Positions 5,971 to 6,802 of a DNA stretch of 6,802 nucleotides are shown in pieces. The notes below the pieces were generated by a model, which was not told the DNA's origin, did not search any database, and saw nothing but the letters and a program-made list of their open reading frames with translations. Every line of letters begins with the position of its first letter. Position 1 is the stretch's first letter. The DNA comes from an uncultured Ignavibacteriota bacterium (lineage in GTDB: Bacteria > Bacteroidota > Ignavibacteria > Tepidaquicellales > Tepidaquicellaceae), in contig CALKAJ010000225.1 in the NCBI GenBank assembly GCA_937983305.1, positions 1 through 6,802 of the forward strand. Direction: 5' to 3'. Both the position numbers and the translations under genes were made by a program.

Positions 5971-6485
5971 CTCCGGAGTTTAGATAATAGAAAAACATTA
6001 GAATTAAGGAGCCAGTCTTTCATTTTCATTGGGATATGTTTCAATGCTTTTAATTCTGCCAAATCAAAAAAAGCCGAAACCAATCTATTAAGACGTAGTA
6101 ATTCATCATTGTTTAGATAATTTTTAGCAATAGATATATCTTTCTTAACCGACAAAGAGCCAGTAAAAGAAGTTAACCCCAAAAATTCTTTTTCGGCATC
6201 AACTCTGTTGAAAATAACTTCTGCAGCTGTAAGTTGATTTACTGCATAATGTAATTTGTTTTGGACCATTTTGAAAAACAATAAAGATTCTTCACTTTTA
6301 GAATTGTAATCAATTAGTTGAGCCATTTGTTCTTGTGTGAGCCAAACGGTTTCATCTTGAAACAAAACATCAATTACTTCATAAGGCTTCCCGAATGAAA
6401 ACGAACTATAAATCACTTCGCCCGAGTCAACTTTCCTTAGCGAATTAGTATCAAATACAATAAGTGTCTTAAGTTTATAACTCAT
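5967..6485 (-). pseudogene. Mosaic remnant: PIN-domain start fused to internally deleted RhuM-family protein
   Basis: This open frame of 172 codons combines pieces of two families. Residues 1-39 (MSYKLKTLIVFDTNSLRKV, then SGEVIYSSFSFGKPYEVID) look like the first strand and helix of a PIN-domain nuclease, with its first acidic residue D12. Residues 40-57 (VLFQDETVWLTQEQMAQL) are the conserved start of RhuM-family proteins. Residues 58-159 (IDYNSKSEESLLFFKMVQNK, LHYA, TAAEVIFNRVDAEKEFLGLTS, KNYL, MKMKDWL) are the RhuM C-terminal region. The RhuM middle, roughly 150 residues with its DNA-binding-like part, is missing, and the last dozen residues (LNSNVFLLSKLRS) are not RhuM-like and run into a palindromic repeat. 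The frame has stayed open across both joins. It is most likely a non-functional relic of deletions between two genes; a new short fusion protein is the less likely alternative. The ATG at 6483-6485 is the PIN start; no clear Shine-Dalgarno is seen. Confidence 0.7.
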
Positions 6486-6550
6486 TTTCTTACACTATTA
6501 ATTTTTGTTCAATATATTTATATGTATAAAATCTTATCATAGATATAAAC

Positions 6551-6583
6551 CTATGTATAGAAAATGCGATTTTCTATACATAG
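6551..6583. repeat. Perfect 15-bp inverted repeat with 3-nt loop
   Basis: CTATGTATAGAAAAT (6551-6565) is followed by GCG and then its exact reverse complement (6569-6583). The left arm recurs as TATGTATAGAAAA at 6593-6605 and in weaker form (TATGTATAAAAT) at 6521-6532. No U-tract follows on either strand, so it looks more like a binding-site cluster or element end than a terminator. Confidence 0.8.
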
Positions 6584-6592
6584 ATGGTAGTG

Positions 6593-6605
6593 TATGTATA
6601 GAAAA
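6593..6605 (+). repeat. Third copy of the TATGTATAGAAAA half-site
   Basis: It is a 13-bp exact direct copy of part of the left arm of the inverted repeat, 41 bp away. Both copies are preceded by CATAGAT at the same distance, so the repeated unit is longer than the exact match. Confidence 0.7.
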
Positions 6606-6616
6606 AGACACCAAAT

Positions 6617-6663
6617 GGGTACTCGTTATAGCCAAATGTACCCGATATTCGGTTTTTGGGTAC
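6617..6663. repeat. Three alternating GGGTAC / GTACCC sites
   Basis: GGGTAC at 6617-6622, GTACCC at 6638-6643 and GGGTAC at 6658-6663 alternate in orientation with spacings of 21 and 20 bp, about two helical turns. The last two extend to a 7-bp inverted pair (TGTACCC and GGGTACA). The role is unknown. Confidence 0.5.
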
Positions 6664-6734
6664 AAATTATTTTGTTTCCGTGTCATTTGATACTGTTTTA
6701 ATACAGATTGGTAACGGAATAACACGGATAGGGA

Positions 6735-6761
6735 TTTATCAAGTTTATCAAGTTTATCAAG
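6735..6761 (+). repeat. Tandem repeat, three exact copies of TTTATCAAG
   Basis: Three back-to-back 9-bp units at 6735-6743, 6744-6752 and 6753-6761, directly before the GC-rich hairpin. Such short exact repeats arise by replication slippage. Confidence 0.85.
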
Positions 6762-6763
6762 AC

Positions 6764-6790
6764 TGGATTCCGGCCTGCGCCGGAATGACA
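6764..6790 (+). repeat. REP-like palindromic element (TGGATTCCGGC ... GCCGGAATGACA)
   Basis: A perfect 8-bp stem ATTCCGGC (6767-6774) and GCCGGAAT (6779-6786) has loop CTGC, flanked by TGG and GACA. It is far richer in GC than its surroundings. The form 'TGGATTCC(G/C)GC...GC(G/C)GGAATGAC' is a widely met intergenic palindrome in bacterial genomes, as I recall it. No U-tract follows, so a terminator role is not supported. It may continue past the window edge. Confidence 0.6.
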
Positions 6791-6802
6791 GAGAAAGGAA
6801 GA

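Larger units (their letters stand above)
6486..6802. other. Repeat-rich intergenic region at the right edge
   Basis: I see no credible gene in these 317 nt: the open frames on both strands are short, low in recognisable sequence, and overlap the inverted repeats. The region instead holds four kinds of repeated sequence, listed separately, plus a 7-bp inverted pair TCCGTGT (6677-6683) and ACACGGA (6722-6728). Confidence 0.6.

Noticed and set aside
6693..6706. LexA-like box CTGT-N6-ACAG
   Set aside because: The gap is 6 instead of the 8 of the E. coli-type box, and no SOS gene is adjacent.
6505..6725. Short open frames on both strands in the right-hand spacer
   Set aside because: They overlap each other and are built largely from the inverted repeats; no domain or credible start was found.
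6735..6761. CRISPR-like repeat
   Set aside because: The units are 9 bp and directly adjacent with no spacers.

Overview
The window looks like AT-rich chromosomal DNA from a Bacteroidota-related bacterium, most likely of the Ignavibacteria type. The main clues are two secreted proteins that end in type IX secretion (T9SS) sorting domains of the 'QNYPNPFNP' form. Weak or absent Shine-Dalgarno sequences are also typical of that group. The placement is inferred from sequence style, not from a marker gene.

Layout: (1) At the left edge, on the + strand, is the 3' end of a CYTH-domain (triphosphate tunnel) gene. Its last codons form a strong hairpin that is oriented as a terminator for the opposing minus-strand genes. 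(2) From 316 to 3914, on the minus strand, lie two secreted T9SS cargo genes. The upstream one is a subtilisin-like S8 protease interrupted by an in-frame TAG between the oxyanion Asn and the catalytic Ser. The downstream one carries the same C-terminal module behind a PepSY-like N-terminus. A good sigma70-type promoter (TTGACA-N17-TAAAAT) sits upstream of the protease. (3) From 3915 to 4379 is a mostly non-coding spacer containing a palindromic repeat. (4) From 4380 to about 5909, on the minus strand, is a compact three-gene operon: a HigB/RelE-like toxin, an XRE-family antitoxin with a long C-terminal tail, and a SecB-like small protein. This order matches toxin-antitoxin-chaperone (TAC) modules such as M. 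tuberculosis higB1-higA1-secB. It has its own promoter and a palindrome overlapping the toxin start. (5) From 5967 to 6485 is a mosaic reading frame made from the start of a PIN-domain protein and two separated pieces of a RhuM-family protein, probably a deletion-fusion remnant. (6) From 6486 to 6802 is a repeat-rich non-coding stretch with a perfect 15-bp inverted repeat, alternating GGGTAC/GTACCC sites, a triple 9-bp tandem repeat and a GC-rich REP-like hairpin.

The most interesting element is the TAC operon. The toxin would be neutralised by the XRE antitoxin, whose extra C-terminal tail would need the SecB-like chaperone to fold or avoid degradation. Two related palindromic repeats with compensatory changes lie on either side of the operon in direct orientation. 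Together with the adjacent mosaic PIN/RhuM remnant and the broken protease, this suggests an accessory region with repeated gain and loss of genes.
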